From Prunella strophiata (lineage: Eukaryota; Chordata; Aves; Passeriformes; Prunellidae), in assembly GCA_036583965.1 (NCBI GenBank), contig JAZBQD010000001.1:15057892-15121891 (forward strand): 64,000 bases of DNA. The letters are read 5' to 3'. This document shows positions 39,201 through 53,796 of this stretch, piece after piece (the first letter of the stretch is position 1; every line of letters starts with the position of its first letter). The position numbers were made by a program, and so were the translations under genes. The notes beneath the pieces were generated by a model. That model ran no database searches. It worked only from the letters and a program-made list of their open reading frames with translations, and was not told the DNA's origin.

Positions 39201-41149
39201 ACCAAAAATGAAAGAAAAAGAGATTTCTACACAATCGCCCACTGCAACTTGAAAACTCACCTCATCTGCATAATATTAATGATATGAAATATGCAAACAG
39301 ATGTTTCTCTCATTAAATGCTGTATGCAAATAACACTAGGAGGAGTGCTAATGTTGTTTCAGGGTTGAGAGATCATGGGGGGTAATTAAAGGTTAATCCA
39401 GTTTTCAGTTCACAGACTGTAAGACATGAGTGGTTGCAAAGAAAATTGTCACTTAACCTTCATTATCCAGAGCATATGGATTTTTCCTCTAGAATAGAAA
39501 AAACATATATGTATTTATCAGTACTCTAGTGCCAAGTATGGTGCATATCATTAGAGAAGAAGAGAAATTATTTGTTGAAATGAATGTCATTAAGGAGGTG
39601 CTGGGATTAATTAGGGAAAGCAGAATTCGGTCAGAAGTTCTCAGATAGCAATCTAAACCCTGCAATCTCACTAACTATATTTCAATTGCTGAGATCTTGT
39701 CAAATGTTAATAGAAAAGCATCTGAAGTACTTGTGGAACAAGTCCCCTAAAATAATTAAAACCTAATGTTTGAGATCCCGCATGGATTTCCCCGTAAGCC
39801 CTGTGAGGTGGATGGCTCCTTCAGCAGCAGGCTCACAACTCTCTCCTTCTCTCAGAGCATCCTGCTGGGCAGATTGGAAGCAGTAAACATTTTAGCACTT
39901 AGATCTGAGTTCAACACGCCAGATGAGACATTCCCACTCAGGTGCTCAAAGGAGAAAATAAAGTGATAAGTGCCTGCGCTGCAGTCGAGCCCTGCTCCTC
40001 AGCAGAGAGGATTTGTGCCGAGGGAGAGGCAGGGCCAGTGTGAACCACAGCAGCCACAGGTGGGAAGAAGTAGAAAGAAGCAAAGAAATATCTTGATTTG
40101 TGCAACCCTCTCTATATAATATCTGGGTGAAAATCGATGTGGGCTTGGGGTGGTGAGAGTGAGAAATCGAAGAGGAGGTGAGAGTTGGTTCTGTTCAGCC
40201 TTGGGTCCAGGGACCGTGGCATTCTCTGCTTCCAAGACTATATGGCATGTTTGGATATTTTGGTCTTTTACTTAAAAAGTAGTCTTGCAGTCTCTAAGTC
40301 TTGAAAATTGTTTCCTTTAAGTATGGGACAAGAGCAAGGGTTTCTGTGTGTCTCTGCAGTGTGTCTTTCACCACCTGGCTGTCCCCACTGTCTCTCATAC
40401 TCCTCCCCCAGTAGCACCACTAGATCTTCCATCTGTGCCTCACTGGTTCTTTGGGCTCTAAAACCATTTCCCCTCCCTTCTGACTTTGCAATTTTCCTTT
40501 TTGTGCACTACACAACATCAAAGAACCACAACCACACCAACCTGGCCTCAACATTTACTTTGGTTCTCCTAGGCTGAATAGCTCAGATTTGGAAAAAAAA
40601 ATTTCAAACAGCACTGAGCAGAATATAGCCTCAACTTGAGCTAGCATGACTCTTCTAGCTCTACAATTTCACAACAGAATTCAGTTTAGAACTCCTCAGT
40701 AACTGAGGGTACCAAAAAACCCCAACTATTAAATTGTATTATATGAGATAAAAATCAACAAACTTATATATCCATGTCTGCATTCATGTGACATCCTGTG
40801 TCATAAACTGTGCTTTGTAGAAATTCCCTTCTCAATGATTTTTCACAGCTATTTACAGCCTGCTCCCATTTGAAAAAGGTCTGATACCCAAGAAGGAAAG
40901 GCCTGTGAAAATATCATTTTTTTCTGAAGTTGAGCACTGCAGAAAGATTTTACTTTATGTTATTTTGCCACGAATGGCTTCAGTGAAACATAAACATTGT
41001 CTTCCTCCCCTTGAGCGTGGAAGGGCCATACTTTCCCTTGGGTAGTAAACTTTGTAAGGATATTACATTTAGCCAATTTAAGGGCAACACAGGCTTCATC
41101 TACAGCACCACAGAAAAGACTTTCAACCAGCAAAAGGAAACAAGGCACA
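36253..41149. other. Unique AT-rich intergenic DNA
   Basis: Short T run near 38557. The octamer-bearing block at 38980-39720 is listed separately. No gene recognised. Confidence 0.5.
38980..39720. promoter_or_regulatory. Candidate conserved noncoding region with POU octamer
   Basis: ATGCAAAT at 39324-39331 is a perfect octamer, and ATATGCAAAC lies about 35 bp before it. GGTAATTAAAGGTTAATCC and other homeodomain cores follow at about 39380-39400. Repeat-free and without plausible exons. Confidence 0.22.
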
Positions 41150-41620
41150 GGGGGGAAAGCCACCATCCACCCTCCCTCAGCGTGAGCCGTGGCCACCTCC
41201 GGCTGCGCATCCGTGGCCACCACCAGCAGCTGCTGCCCCTTTGCAGCTGCCTGAATAAACAGCCAGGCATGGAGGATTATTACCCTGTGGTGGGGGGACC
41301 CTGTGGCACAGGGGGTTCTGTCACCCCAGGGTGTCAGGCAGGACGTGGCCCCTGCACAAAGGAGAGGGGCTGGCAGGTGCAGGAGCCCCGCGGGGTCTGG
41401 CGCAGGCTGATAGCATTGAACGAGCCCCTGCTCTGAGCCCTTCAGCACAAAGGTGCTCCCAGCCTTCCCCAGCAGCCTCACCCTGGAGAAACAATTCCAA
41501 CTGGAAAGGTCCCAGTGCCTTATCTGCAGCCCCCATCAGCACAAGGCGCTGTCAGCCTCATCTCTGGCTTATCGTGCCCAAGGCTGTCCCAGCTCCCTGA
41601 CTCCGGGAGATTTAAAGTTG
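41150..41620. other. GC-rich islet
   Basis: About 470 bp with several CpGs (GTGAGCCGTGG, CTGCGCATCCGTGG, CCCCGCGGGGTCTGGCG). Overlapping frames of 73-173 codons occur on both strands, the longest on the minus strand at 41481-40960. They overlap one another and resemble no family, so GC content explains them. A small CpG cluster or degraded old element is possible. Confidence 0.35.
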
Positions 41621-44600
41621 CACCCATGAAGTCTGAGTGAGTTCTGGTAAACCTGATCCTTATTAAAGCAGATTACAAGTATCCCCTTGAAATGTCACTG
41701 TGCATTTACACAGACAGCCGTACAGAAACACCCAGCCATCAAATTCTTCCCTGCAAAAATTCAGGGAAAGTGAATGCAGGTAAATGTGTGAGCAAACAGG
41801 GCCTGGAAAACACAGAGGAGCAAATTTAGGATTTGGTCCAATGCTTACAAGAGCCTAAGGGAAAGTCTAACAAAATTTGCATTTAAATGGCTACATGCAA
41901 TCCCTGACAGCAGTGTCTTACACACATGTGTGCACACAGGTCCTGACAAATGGAAACACACTCCAACGTCTCCAGTTACCTGCAAGGACCTGTGGCTGAA
42001 GGATGCAAGGCTCAGGATTTGGGCCCAAAATAAGAGAATAAATAGTTATTAAAATCTATTTATTGTGAGCAGAGTTATGGACATCTAATTGCTGCAGTTT
42101 GTTAGAGGAACAAAAAGATCTTCCCTGGCTTCAGCCATATCCAAGGGGATTAATTTGTCACTCTTCAAAAACAACTCATTGGAGGAATGCCCTCTTTGAT
42201 TCTTTATTCCCACATTAATTAGGAGCAATAAGTACACTAGATACACTCAGTACTTAAAACATTAGTAGAAATAAATCTGCCACACATCTCAAGAGGGCAA
42301 CAAAGATCTGGCTGGTTGGGGTGGGAGCCTCCAAAGTGAATCCTATCAGTGGGACAACCCATCTAGCTCCCATCCCCTCCAGCATGGCCAGTGCTGCCCC
42401 ACCCCACCTGTGATGGCCACAAGCTGGACATGACTGTCCAGAAGGTTCCTTGGTGGGGGCAGCAAGGCCATGAGTGGGGCCCAGCTGGTCTCTTCACCAT
42501 TTTTAAGGAACATGCTTTTTCCTGCTCTGAAGCCACAAAGCACCACATGCTCCCTGTCAAACCTCCCAGCCCATGTCTTGTGCCCAGGTCCTTTTTGGTG
42601 GGTTTGCTTCTGTCAGCAAATTCCCCATAGCAGAGGAGCTGTGTCTAGGAAGACAGGGAAAAAAACAAGAATATTTTGTGCTGAAATATAAAATTAAAAT
42701 CAATTTGATCCTTATTCAGGAAAGAAAAAAAAAAAAAACCACACCAAAAAAAACGAGGTGACTGAAAATTTCGACAGAGAATTATTCTGAGAGGATTGAA
42801 CCAAGCTCTACCTTCTCCACAACTGATTTTCCGAGATGATTTGTCACTTCTCTCACTCAAGGACCATCAGTGGGATTGCTCACCTGAACAAAGCCATCCA
42901 CTGCTCTGGGGGCTGATGTCCTGCAGTATTCCAGGCAGGACTCCTGCCCACAGGAGAAGGCACAGGGATGTCACATTTTCCAGCCAGCAGCTGTGGGCTG
43001 GGAGTGCTGACACCTCAACCTTTCCTGTAGCCTTGGAGCTCCAGGCTCGAGAGGGGGCTGCCTTTATGTCCTGCTTGTTTAAGGTAATTACTGCTTGTAT
43101 TTCCTCCCTGCTGGTTCTGCTGGAGCGGAAAAGGCTTTGGCCTTCACTTCACCATGCAAAATAAAGAGAGAGAAAAAAAAATCTGGTTTATAAACAGCAC
43201 TTTTTCTATACTTTCAAAGGCAGGTTGTAGGGTGAGAGTCAGGAGAATGGTCCCTTATTTGGAAAGCAGGCTAATAATAATGATGAAGTTGCTGCAGGGA
43301 AATCTCTTGTCGAGCCTCCCTCAGCACTCTTTGTTCCCTTGGTAGTAAACAATTATCTTTTAAAGATGCTCTGCTGTCTCCACCACTCACCCAGCTATAA
43401 GATATTAAATAACCCCAAAAAGCAGCCCACTTGTGTGCAAAGAGTGGATTTCCTTTCAGAAAGGGTGGGAATTTGCAACTCTTTAAAGACACTTAGTGTT
43501 AATTAAAACCTATGCAGCCCAAAGAGAAATATAGCACCGTGTTTCAAGGAGGGATGAAGTCAGTCTGATTAGCAAGTGTTTTGTTACCATGCTAAAATAT
43601 GCTTTTTGATTCTTCAAACTCAGTGCTTACTACTGATGGAAAACAATTGTTTGTGCTCCATGGTAATGAAAGTTCAAGTGACTTAAAAATACCCCCACAA
43701 TATGCTAAAAAAAAAAATATGCACCTTTGTGTTTTACAAGGGAATCTTAAAATTAAGACTTCTTTTAAAAGTACACTTTGGAGGAAAACATATAAGCAAT
43801 AAGGGATATGGAAATTCTTCATTTAAAATCTACCTCACAGTCAGCACTGTGTTGATTTGAAATGCTTTGCCTTTCTAACTGTTCCCCTCCTCCTAATAAG
43901 CACTGCATCCAATTTGTATGTTGTTCTGATGAAATGGTTTAAGCGAGAGAAAATGAGTAGTTTGAAAAATAAAGGAAAGTTCTACAGAAGAAATGAAGTG
44001 CTATCATTGAAATCTTTATTTATGTGAAAAGAAAGGGCTAAAACATTACCTCAGAATTCAAGATTACAACATCAGTAGGATATAAAGTAAATCCATTCTC
44101 GTAGTGAAACATCAGAAACCATAATCCTTTTTCAAAGACCTTTTGTTATTTTAATGTCTGACAAATTATGCTTTTTTAAAAGAAGAAAAACACTTAGATT
44201 TAAGAGGTTTCTTTTACTTCAGTAAAAGTAGTTTCACTATTTAAAAGTTTTAATTTTCTGTAACCAATAGCATTTACTATGCTGGCTAAGTATGAGCACA
44301 AGAGTAAGGTTATTTTAGCCACAGTAGGACCAAATACAAAGTTGCCACCAAAGATTTTTGCATCAAGTTGTTATGGCAACTTAGTGCTCTAAAAAGTATT
44401 AAGTTTGAGCAAAAGGTTTTGGTTTTTTTTTTAATTTGATTGCTTTTCCTTCAGGCTTTGAACATTGCTAAGTGTTATAAAAATGTTACATCATTATCAT
44501 TCAAATGATGGGAGCTCTCAGAACATATTTAAAACTTATTTATGTTGCAGGATGTTCTGGGATGATGTCCAAGCACCCCCAGCCCTGCCTTTGGGGGGAA

Positions 44601-47600
44601 ACCCTTAACCTCAGTATGAGCACAGGAATCATTCCACAGCAATCCTGGCACCAAGAAACAAGGATAAGAAGAAAAAACCCGCATTATTTGCCTCCAACGT
44701 ACTAAAGGAGAGACAGGATGGATGAAGGTAACCTTTCCCTTGTGCATCCAGCACCTCTCTTTCATGTGCTCATGTTTAAAAGCATGAACAATAAGTTTTA
44801 ATGGCATTCTGGACTCTTGACATCACGTGGAGAACTGGAAGAGTGAAATAAGCTCCTGAGAGCTCTGCAAGCAAAGAGCAGGTTTTGACTGGTGCAGACA
44901 TGGCAGGAAATTGCTGTAAGAAGCCTGTTTCAGGTCCTGTGCCACAGGTAGGGAAGAGACAGAATTATGGGCTTAAAACCCCATCATGACCACGAGCTGA
45001 GGAGCACAGCTTTTCTGTCACAGCCTTTCCTCTTGGAATGTCCCCAGAGCTGCAAGCCCCAGCTCAGACCCTCAGCTCCCAAACCCTTACCCTACCCCAG
45101 ATGTGCAGCACAAGCTCTCACACTCCCAAGTGCCCTGTGAGCTCTGGCACTGTCCTGACTCCAGCACCTTCCCACCCTGCCAGTTTGGGCAGGGGAGCTC
45201 TGGGGTTCTCCCAAATAAACAGGAACAGTCCTGGCAGTGTGCAGATCTGCCTGGGCAGCCTCATGGGTGTATGGCCAAAAGGTTCTGCTGGCTTCCTCTC
45301 ACACTGGGTTTGAGGCCTTTCCTGTATGTGGTAAAAGAAGGGGAAATAAGAGCAAATTAATTCTATCCCTCATGAAGCAAATTGGGGTTTTTTCACATTG
45401 ACCAATTTTCTGAGTTTTTAAATGAAGCTGGAAACTATGGGGAGGTTGTGTTGTTTTAATTAGGACTTTGATTTATTGTTTGTCCTCTCTTTCCTCTAAG
45501 AGTTTTTCTACTCATATCTTTTTAAAGAGAAAGATGGGTAGAAATAAACTGGACAAATTGAAAAGAAAGCCAAAGTTTTCAAAAATAGAAACCGGACATT
45601 CATGTGACCGCAACAGATTTAGAGGACAACAAAATGAATTTATTTTTTAAATCTGAAATTATTTCAAAGCTCAAAACCATGTTTTCCTTCTTTCCAGCAC
45701 AATAGTTCCCTGATCTCCAGGACCTACCGCAATACAAAGGACTAATAATCATCACAAGTCTTCTGTTCTGATGCATGGTCTGCAAGAGTTATGAATACTA
45801 ACATATGCTGGAAAGTTCTGTTTAATTTTATGTCTTTGAAAGAAAATAAAAGCCTATTTTTCCCATTGGTGCCATTTATACAGGCTTCTACTTTCCAGGA
45901 AGCTTCTGCCTCTTCATGTCTTCTTTCTCCCTTTCAAAAGAGAAATAAAAGTCTCACTAAATAAAATAAAGATTATGAATGGCCAGTCTTTTCCTTCCTA
46001 CCAGTTATTGTCACCCAGGAACATGCAGCAAAGGATGTCTACATTATCATTCAGTTTCACAGGGATCTGCCAGCTGCTGGCCATATGCTAAATCCTAAAA
46101 GGAATTATCCATGTTCTGTGCTGTCTGTACATGTCTGATTCCCTGTTTATGTATTTTTACTTGATTATGGCATATTATAAATCCAGCTAACTTAACTTTT
46201 ATGGTTAGAATCCAAATCCTCCATTTGTTGAGGGTGGTTTTTTTATTCAAATGTAATTCCACTGCCACTGTGGAAAGTTTATGCGGCAATAAATGGGATG
46301 AAAACAGTCAGATTTCATACAAATGCATCAAACACAAACCAAAAAGTCTGTGGGATTTCATTTACAATGACAGTTCCTCTTTAGAGTTTGCTTTTTAATG
46401 ATGTGATAGCATTTCATAGCAGACAGAATTTCCCATCAGCTTCCATGGCCCTGCCCAGAACCTCTGTCCCCAAAGTGACTCTTACAGTTTCCACTGTGAA
46501 GATCCCTGGCATCCCAGCCACTGCAAGGCCAGGAATATATTCCTTCACCCTCCCTCACCATCCTTCATGAGAGGGGACTGTGGGGCAGGGGAGGATGAAG
46601 AGAATTGCTCACAGTCAGAGGAAATAGTTGACCTGGGAATTGAGCTCCAGCTGCTCAACCCTCTAGCAGGAGCCAAACCACAGGCTATTGTTTGCTATTG
46701 AAGCCTGTGGACATCTCCAGATATTTGAAGTCAGATTTTGTGAGTGATCTCTCACACTCTTCTTAAAATGACACAACACTGTACAACACAGGCAGGCTTC
46801 CATGCACCCAGGCCATGGTAAATCTTTACTACAAAAGCATTCTAAAATGCTTTTTGCATAGGAGACTTATTTGTCAGAATGCAGGAACATATCCCTTGGG
46901 GATGCAGATTGTTTCCTCAGGACTCAAACATTCCCACGTGGTAAAATGAAGTAGGAGGATCCAGTGAAAGGAGCTCTCACTTCTCATTTAATTTACTACC
47001 TAATACTCAGCAGCCCAAGATTTATAAGACACTACAGAACTGTCTACATGTTTCCCCTTGTGGCAGATAGCAGATAACTGTTAATAGACTTGCTCAGAAA
47101 GTTTATTTAAAGGAAGAACTTAACTGTATCATTTTTCATGGAGGTGTGAACATTGCTTAAGGAGCTTAAGTCTCCATGTATAAGTATTATCAGATAGGTT
47201 CATGAGGATGCTAATGTGCATTAATATGAAACTCCAAAACCAGCTTTCACTGGTGTACATAGATAGGGCCATTTTGTAAATAATGCCCTTTCTGATATTG
47301 CAGAGTTCTGGGATTGCTGAATGCATTATTATTTCCAAATATAATAATATTAACCCATACTGCACACCTTCTCTATCCTCTTTCTGCAGCTCCTGCTAAA
47401 CCAACAACAAAGCCACTCATGCAGAATCCAGTCCCCTCTACAGCTGCATCTGCCTGGATAAGATTTTGTCTGCCCTTCTACACAGGACCATGCAGATGTA
47501 GGAAAACCAAGGTGCTGGAGGGGCTCCACATCACTTCTCATTCTCACTTGTCAGATGTACCCACATATTTTCCAATCCTGCCCTGCTCCTAATTTAAATC

Positions 47601-50600
47601 CTTTACCACAACAGTCAGTAGCTCGCCGAGTGGGGCTGGGCTCTGGTTTCCAAACACTGTGACAGAGATGCCTGACCCCTTTCCATGCAATTGAGCACCT
47701 TCAGAACCTTTGGCCTCCAGTGAGAGGGGAAGGCACACACACCCCACTGCTCAGCACTTTCCAGGATTTAACCTGCTCTGCACATGCTGTGTGGTGATGA
47801 AAAAGTGATTAAGGGAGAGTATATTACATTATGTCCAGCTTTAGAGAAATATTTTAATGGAATAAAGAAAGAGCCATACATTTTCTTTTTTTTTTTTTTT
47901 TTTTGGTTTAGATGTAAGGTTCACCTCGTGGTATTTACAACCTAAAGCTCTCCAATATTGGGTTAGCTAATAGGATCCAGACAATGAAGCTGACTACAGG
48001 GAAAAGCAAGAGACTGTTTTAGTTTCACCAGCCAAGGAAAAGAAAAGACCCAGCTTGATAAATGGTGAGAAGTATATTAGATGTTAAAAAATATTTCATT
48101 TTTAATAATCCTAGGTGTTACTGACAACCCAGGTAAAAAGCAAAGTTCATTTCTTCAAAATATATTTAATCTGACAGTATCCCTTTAATTAAGTAGCAAT
48201 TTAGATTTTCTTCTCCTCCACATACAAAGCTTTAATGAAACATGAAAGCCACAAAAGAAATTTGTGTGTGTTTCATGGCGAGGCATGAGAAATGATTTTC
48301 TGTTTAAATTCACAGACAGTAGCTCTACAAATAACATTTAATATTTGTCGGAAGTATTATCTGCCTTTTTCCCTCACAGCATTACATTACTAAGGTAATA
48401 AGTACATGAGAATACATGATTTCCTGGCTACTGTATTGAATATGCACCTTTAAACAAAGTTAGACTTGGGAATTTACCCATATCTTCAAATGCTAATCTA
48501 ACACTAATTAAAAGGCCAGTGACTGTGCTTTGATGGATTCCAGTTCCTGGGATATGGCAAATGAATTCCGATGGCATGCACGACTGCAGCAGAATGACAA
48601 TGGCAGAGCTGCAGCCCCCAGGGGAGGCAGGACAGCACATTCCTGCACTGCACAGGGCCAGGGAGGAGGAGGAGGCACTGCTGCAGCTTGCCGTGGTTTG
48701 TGTGGGTGCTGCCATCCTCTCAAGGTGTGGCCAAGCCACAGCCTTTGTTTCTCATTTCACAGCTGCTTCCAGGCTATGCTGAAGCAAAAAATTTGGCTGC
48801 TTCTGCACCCCACCCAGGCTCCCTCTAACAGATGCACTCCCTGCTGCTCCCTGTGCAGTGCTGGGCTCTTCAGGGAGGACAGCAGCCTCCCTGGGGAGGA
48901 AAAGCCAAATGGTGGCATTGCCTTTCTCCCACAAAAATAGCTCCTTCTGTAGACTTCTTCAGCCATAAGCTCCATTGTTAAGGAAGCATAAGGAAAACAG
49001 ATAAATATTTCTAAATGAGGTTCTATGTCCAATATCTCCTGCAAATAACTGTCTTGTTGATCTTCCTGTCTTAGAATTAGAAGAAAATTAAAACCCTGGT
49101 TGTAATACAATTTGAAAGTATGGCCTATGAGCTCCCAAGTGCATGCCTCTTTTGAACTGAGTGCAGCCCTCTTCAGAGGTACTTATTGCATGATGATATC
49201 CAAAAATTGCCTTTACATTCCTTCTTCCCACACCAGCAAAGCCAAAATTTAATTCATGCTAATTAAAAAGTTTGGTTAAAAACAATAAAAGGTCAAATTT
49301 TTTGAAGCAGTCTTCTTAGATATAATTTTAAAGGATTTGAAAGTTGGGATTTCCATGAACCTTTACTTGCCTCCCTATGTAAAGTGGACTCAATCAATTC
49401 AGCTGTGCAATTCTTGCATAGATTTTAGTCTAAATCATGGCAGAATTCACCATGTGTCCCCCTTACAGAGGACCTGAAGAGCTCAACTGTGGAGAAAGCA
49501 GTTTGAGATTATACAAATAAGCCTGAAAACAGGCACTTTGCTCAGACCAAGCAGAAGGTCCTTCTTCACCTAGAGATGCAGTTGAATTTTGAGCTTCCGA
49601 TCCAGACTGGAGTCTGGAGGACAGCTAAGGAAATATCCCAGCCACTGAGGCACCAGGTACCCCAGGTACTGTTCCTCCCCAAAAGTGTCAAGTTAGTTTG
49701 TGTAAATACCTAAATTTCCAGGGGATGTGGAAGGCCTGTACTCAGGAGTTGATGCAGGAATTCATTCACAGCCTCCCTGTGAGGCAGGGTCAGAGCTGGG
49801 CTTTGCACTCACCCTCTGGCAAAACCAGAGACTGCAGCTGAGCCTTTAAAAGATCAGCAGCATTTTACTCTGGGCTCTGGGATGGCTCTGTGTGTCTCAA
49901 AACCTGGCTCAGAGCATTTTCTCCAGGGTCTCACAGTGAAGTGGTGCCAGTGCTGGATACTGAACTGTGCTCTTCTGAGTCTGTCCCAGATTTTTTCAAA
50001 CAAGGCTTAGGGCTCTCAGAAGGTTTGATGGAGTGGACACAGCAGCACAATGACAGAGCTGCACAGACTTGGGAGCAGAGCTGGCTGCTTGCTTGCCAGC
50101 TTGGACAGGATGAACTTAGTCTGGCCTGCAAAAGATCATGGAAAAACATCCAGAGTCTCAATCCATACCTTAAAAACAAGAGCAAACTGTTGTTTCAAAG
50201 GGGTGGGGAAGAAAGTGTGTTTTTTTTTTTCCTCAGATTGTTCTTTATTTTCTTTGTGAGGGAGGACCTTCTTATGAGCACAGCTGAATTTCTAGATGAG
50301 GCAAATTCTCCCTGTTCCAAGTTCTGCTTGATCTCACTATCACAAACTGTATACACACCTCTAACATGTCCCTTGACTGCCACTTCTGTGTTCCCCTGCT
50401 CTTCAATCAGAGATAAATAAACGAAAGGCAGCATGATGCCTCTTATCTAAAAAGATTCAGGTAGAGCAAGTATCATAGCACAATCAGGGTGCTTGAAAAT
50501 TGTATTTTCCTGGAAAGGACTTTTACTTGCCTTCTTGGATCATACACAGAGGAAGTCCAAGGTCTAGAGGGAGAAAATAACTCTTAGTAACCAAATGTTT

Positions 50601-53600
50601 GAACATTCATACAGGATTAATTACTCTTTTTATTTTTTTTCTTTAATTTTAAATGACTGTACTGCTAGCAAAAGTGAGAAGTAAAGACTCTGATCTATAC
50701 CAAGCATTTAGTGCATGCAAATACTCTGCAAGTTTTTCCTATCTTGAAGAATTTCAGCATAAACTACAAAGGCAAAGTGGACTGAACTGATCCCTGGAGA
50801 AAACATGTGCAACTCCACTTACATAAAAAGACTGCTTTGCTTCAATAGATCTGTGCCCATTTATCCTCAGGACCAATTCACACATTTTTTTTTCTATTAT
50901 TAGATGGACATCCTATTTCTAATGGAGTCTATGTGATCTAAGCACTTCTACTTAATTTTTTCTAGAAGTAAGATTCTGTGCTTAGAGGATGAATTGCATT
51001 GCTGAGCAGTGCTGGAAGGATCAATTGAGGTGCATTAACATTTGCAGTGCCATTATGCTCCATCTGAAATACTGGGCTCTGTAAGAAATTTCAAACAAAG
51101 CATCTGCTCAGTCTTGGTAAAGCACATCTTTTGTCTGTGGCATATCCCACCAGCAAATTAGTGCAACAAGGATTAAACAGCTCTTGAAATGTCATCAGAA
51201 TGGATGAATTTCACAACAAATAACAAAAGAATTGTGCATGTCTATTAATTATTCCCCAAAACATATTTCAATAAAAATTTGCATCCTCTCTGTCATGATG
51301 GCTCATAAAGTTCTTGTTAACATTTACTCAGGACAATAATTAACTCAATTGAAACACTCAATACAAGACGTAGGCAGAAGGTGTAAGAGGGTTATGAGCA
51401 GTGGAAAATAGGAGCTCATTGCAGGGTAGGGGTGAATCACAGGAGCTGTAGCCAGGTGTTCACTGTGTAAAAGTCCAATGTCAGGGTGCCTGTGCTTGGT
51501 TACAACTGTGTGAGATCAACTCTCCCTGTCCTGTGAGTCATACTCTCCACAGCCTTGGCCAACTTTCCTAACCTGTCTGCATTATTATTTGGAAAAACCA
51601 AAAGGAGTTTCCACCCCAATACTTGGGTCCTTGTGAGTGAATGGTCCTGAGTGAGCTGTGGGCATGGCCAGTGAGACAGGAATTAACAGCATTGACTATG
51701 GGGAAATCCAGCTCCAGGAGAATTTAGTTGACCTCTGTGCAAGTAGCACTTGTTCTGTCTACACCAGAGGGAGCTCAGGCACGAGGTTATGCTACAGCTT
51801 TATTTTCCATACTGCATGGGAGTATGGACCACAGGGAGACATTTACAGAAATGTTCTCTCTAGATTACACTGATGACCTGAACAGTTTGTATAATCCATT
51901 AAATTCCTCCTTCTAAAGTAAGGGGCTCTGTTGATGAAGATGCTTGCACTCCACGTTGGCACCAAAAATGTGTCCTACAAGAACTGTCTGGGAGTTTTTC
52001 CAGCTCTTACCAGCCTCTCTACAGTGGTGGCAGTGGTGACTGCTAAGGCTGTGGTAGCAGTCATCTGGTTATCTTATGTGACAGTAACAAAAGGGATGAT
52101 GTGTCAGCTGTGATAAGCTCTCATTGAACAAAAAAAACCCCATTGTTGGGAAGGTTTTTCTTTTGTTATGACAGCAGCAGTTGTGTTGGATTTCACAGAG
52201 ATCACATGCTGAAATATAAAGAACATCCAGGCAGCCTTGAGGAAGGTGTTTAGTACTGCCCTATACCTAAATAATACAAGTTATGCACCCTCAACTTGTA
52301 GAAACCAAGTTGTGGGGTTTTTTTTTGTTGTTTTTTTTTTTTTTAACAAACTCTCAGCATTGACATCAGTGGAGCTGGAAGAGCTTCCACAAGACATTTG
52401 CCTTTATCTCTGGTCCTCCAGCCTTTTCTGATCTCAGTTACTCCCCACTCCTCCCCCTGCTTCAATATACCCTTTTCCTTGCATCAAAGAAATAGGATCT
52501 GAAGCCTGGACATCTCACAGGAGTCCCTTCTCCAGAACCTCATTCCACTTCAGCATCCTCAAGACTGTAAGAAAGTAAATATTCAAGAAACTTCAGAGCT
52601 AAGGCACAGACTTTTTGATGGAGCCCCTTAAATCCACTGGGAATCTCATTCTGAGGATCTGTAAACACCTGCTAGAACTCTGACAACATGCAGTGCTGGG
52701 ACCACTGAAAATTAATGCAGAAGAAGAGCTCAGGCACCTGCAGGCAGTTAAAATGTAGGAGAGCTCTTTTCATACAGCCTGCATCAGCATTAAAGTGCTA
52801 GATTGTTTAGCAGCACCAAGTACAGCACTGCCTGTTTAATTTTCTCCACCTAACAGTTGCATTCAGATTTTAAAGATTTATACACCCTTCTGAAGTCAGC
52901 ATTGAAATAGCAGCAAATATCCACACTCCATAGCAAATGCAGATCCATGTCTCCAGTCCTTTGTTTTCATACAATTTTTGTCACCCTTATTTGTTCCAGT
53001 TTGACATGTTTTGGATTAAAGGCTCTCCTTGATTGAGGGCAGCAGAATATGATCCCCAGAGATTGTGGATCTGTGGCTAAATTGTGCCACTTCCATCATG
53101 AAAGAATCTGGGAGTGTATTCCTAGAGCTAAGGCTTTTTGACTGAATCAGAAAATTAATTACATCAGATAATTCTATGCTTCAAATCCATAATTATATTT
53201 AACAACAACAATGTCCAGCATTATCATCAGCTATCCAAAACAATGAAGGTGACTCCAGTGGGAATGCTGTGAGACTAAAACTGAGCACAGGGCCCTCAGA
53301 GCACAGTATGACCTGAGATAATGCCAGTGTGAGACATTTTCCCCTCCCTCTTTCCTCTTCTACAGGAATCTCATCCTTTTGCTCTCACTCCTCAACCCAT
53401 TCTCTACCACTCCCCCAATAAACTCTGTGCAATTATTTGTGATACACATTCTAAACCAGATCACTGAAAAAGGACTGCTTTAAAAAAAAAAAATACACTT
53501 TTCCTTTAGGAAGAAGAGATTGGAAAGGAAGCAGCAACTGCTCAAACACACCTGATAGCTAACCTTGAGGCCTGACCCCAGTGCACACCAGCCTGTGAGA

Positions 53601-53771
53601 TGTGACACTGATCTTTAAAAAGCCTGCTAAAAGTATGGCATGAAACAGCAGCCCCACAGAGCTGGGAAAAACGTGCTGTTGCTTAACAAAGTGCACCCAA
53701 ATCCCTTCCCTGAGCTGATCTTTAAAAATTAAAGTGACTTAAAGCTAAGCATATTTTAAAGTGTTGTTTGT
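41621..53771. other. Long unique intergenic stretch
   Basis: AT-rich with GC-richer patches at about 42310-42620, 45020-45310 and 48590-48930. A-rich low-complexity sequence is near 42724-42756, and T runs are at 47881-47904 and 52318-52344. The longest frame (176 codons, 49890-50420 plus) runs through a T tract and shows no family resemblance. No exon, RNA gene or transposon recognised. Confidence 0.5.
52318..52344. repeat. Interrupted T run
   Basis: Nine T, GTTG, then 15 T. Similar T runs occur at 9100-9116, 15005-15021, 18551-18569, 19521-19536 and 47881-47904 (interrupted by one C). None has a recognisable retroposon attached. Confidence 0.8.
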
Positions 53772-53796
53772 TAAACAAACAAACAAACAACAAACA
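53772..53796. repeat. AAAC tetranucleotide microsatellite
   Basis: Five AAAC-type units in TTAAACAAACAAACAAAC, slightly interrupted at the end. Confidence 0.8.

Noticed and set aside
40960..41481. 173-codon minus-strand frame
   Set aside because: It lies in a GC-rich islet where frames on both strands are open. No domain was recognised.
49890..50420. 176-codon plus-strand frame
   Set aside because: It runs through a T tract giving poly-Phe and has no family resemblance.
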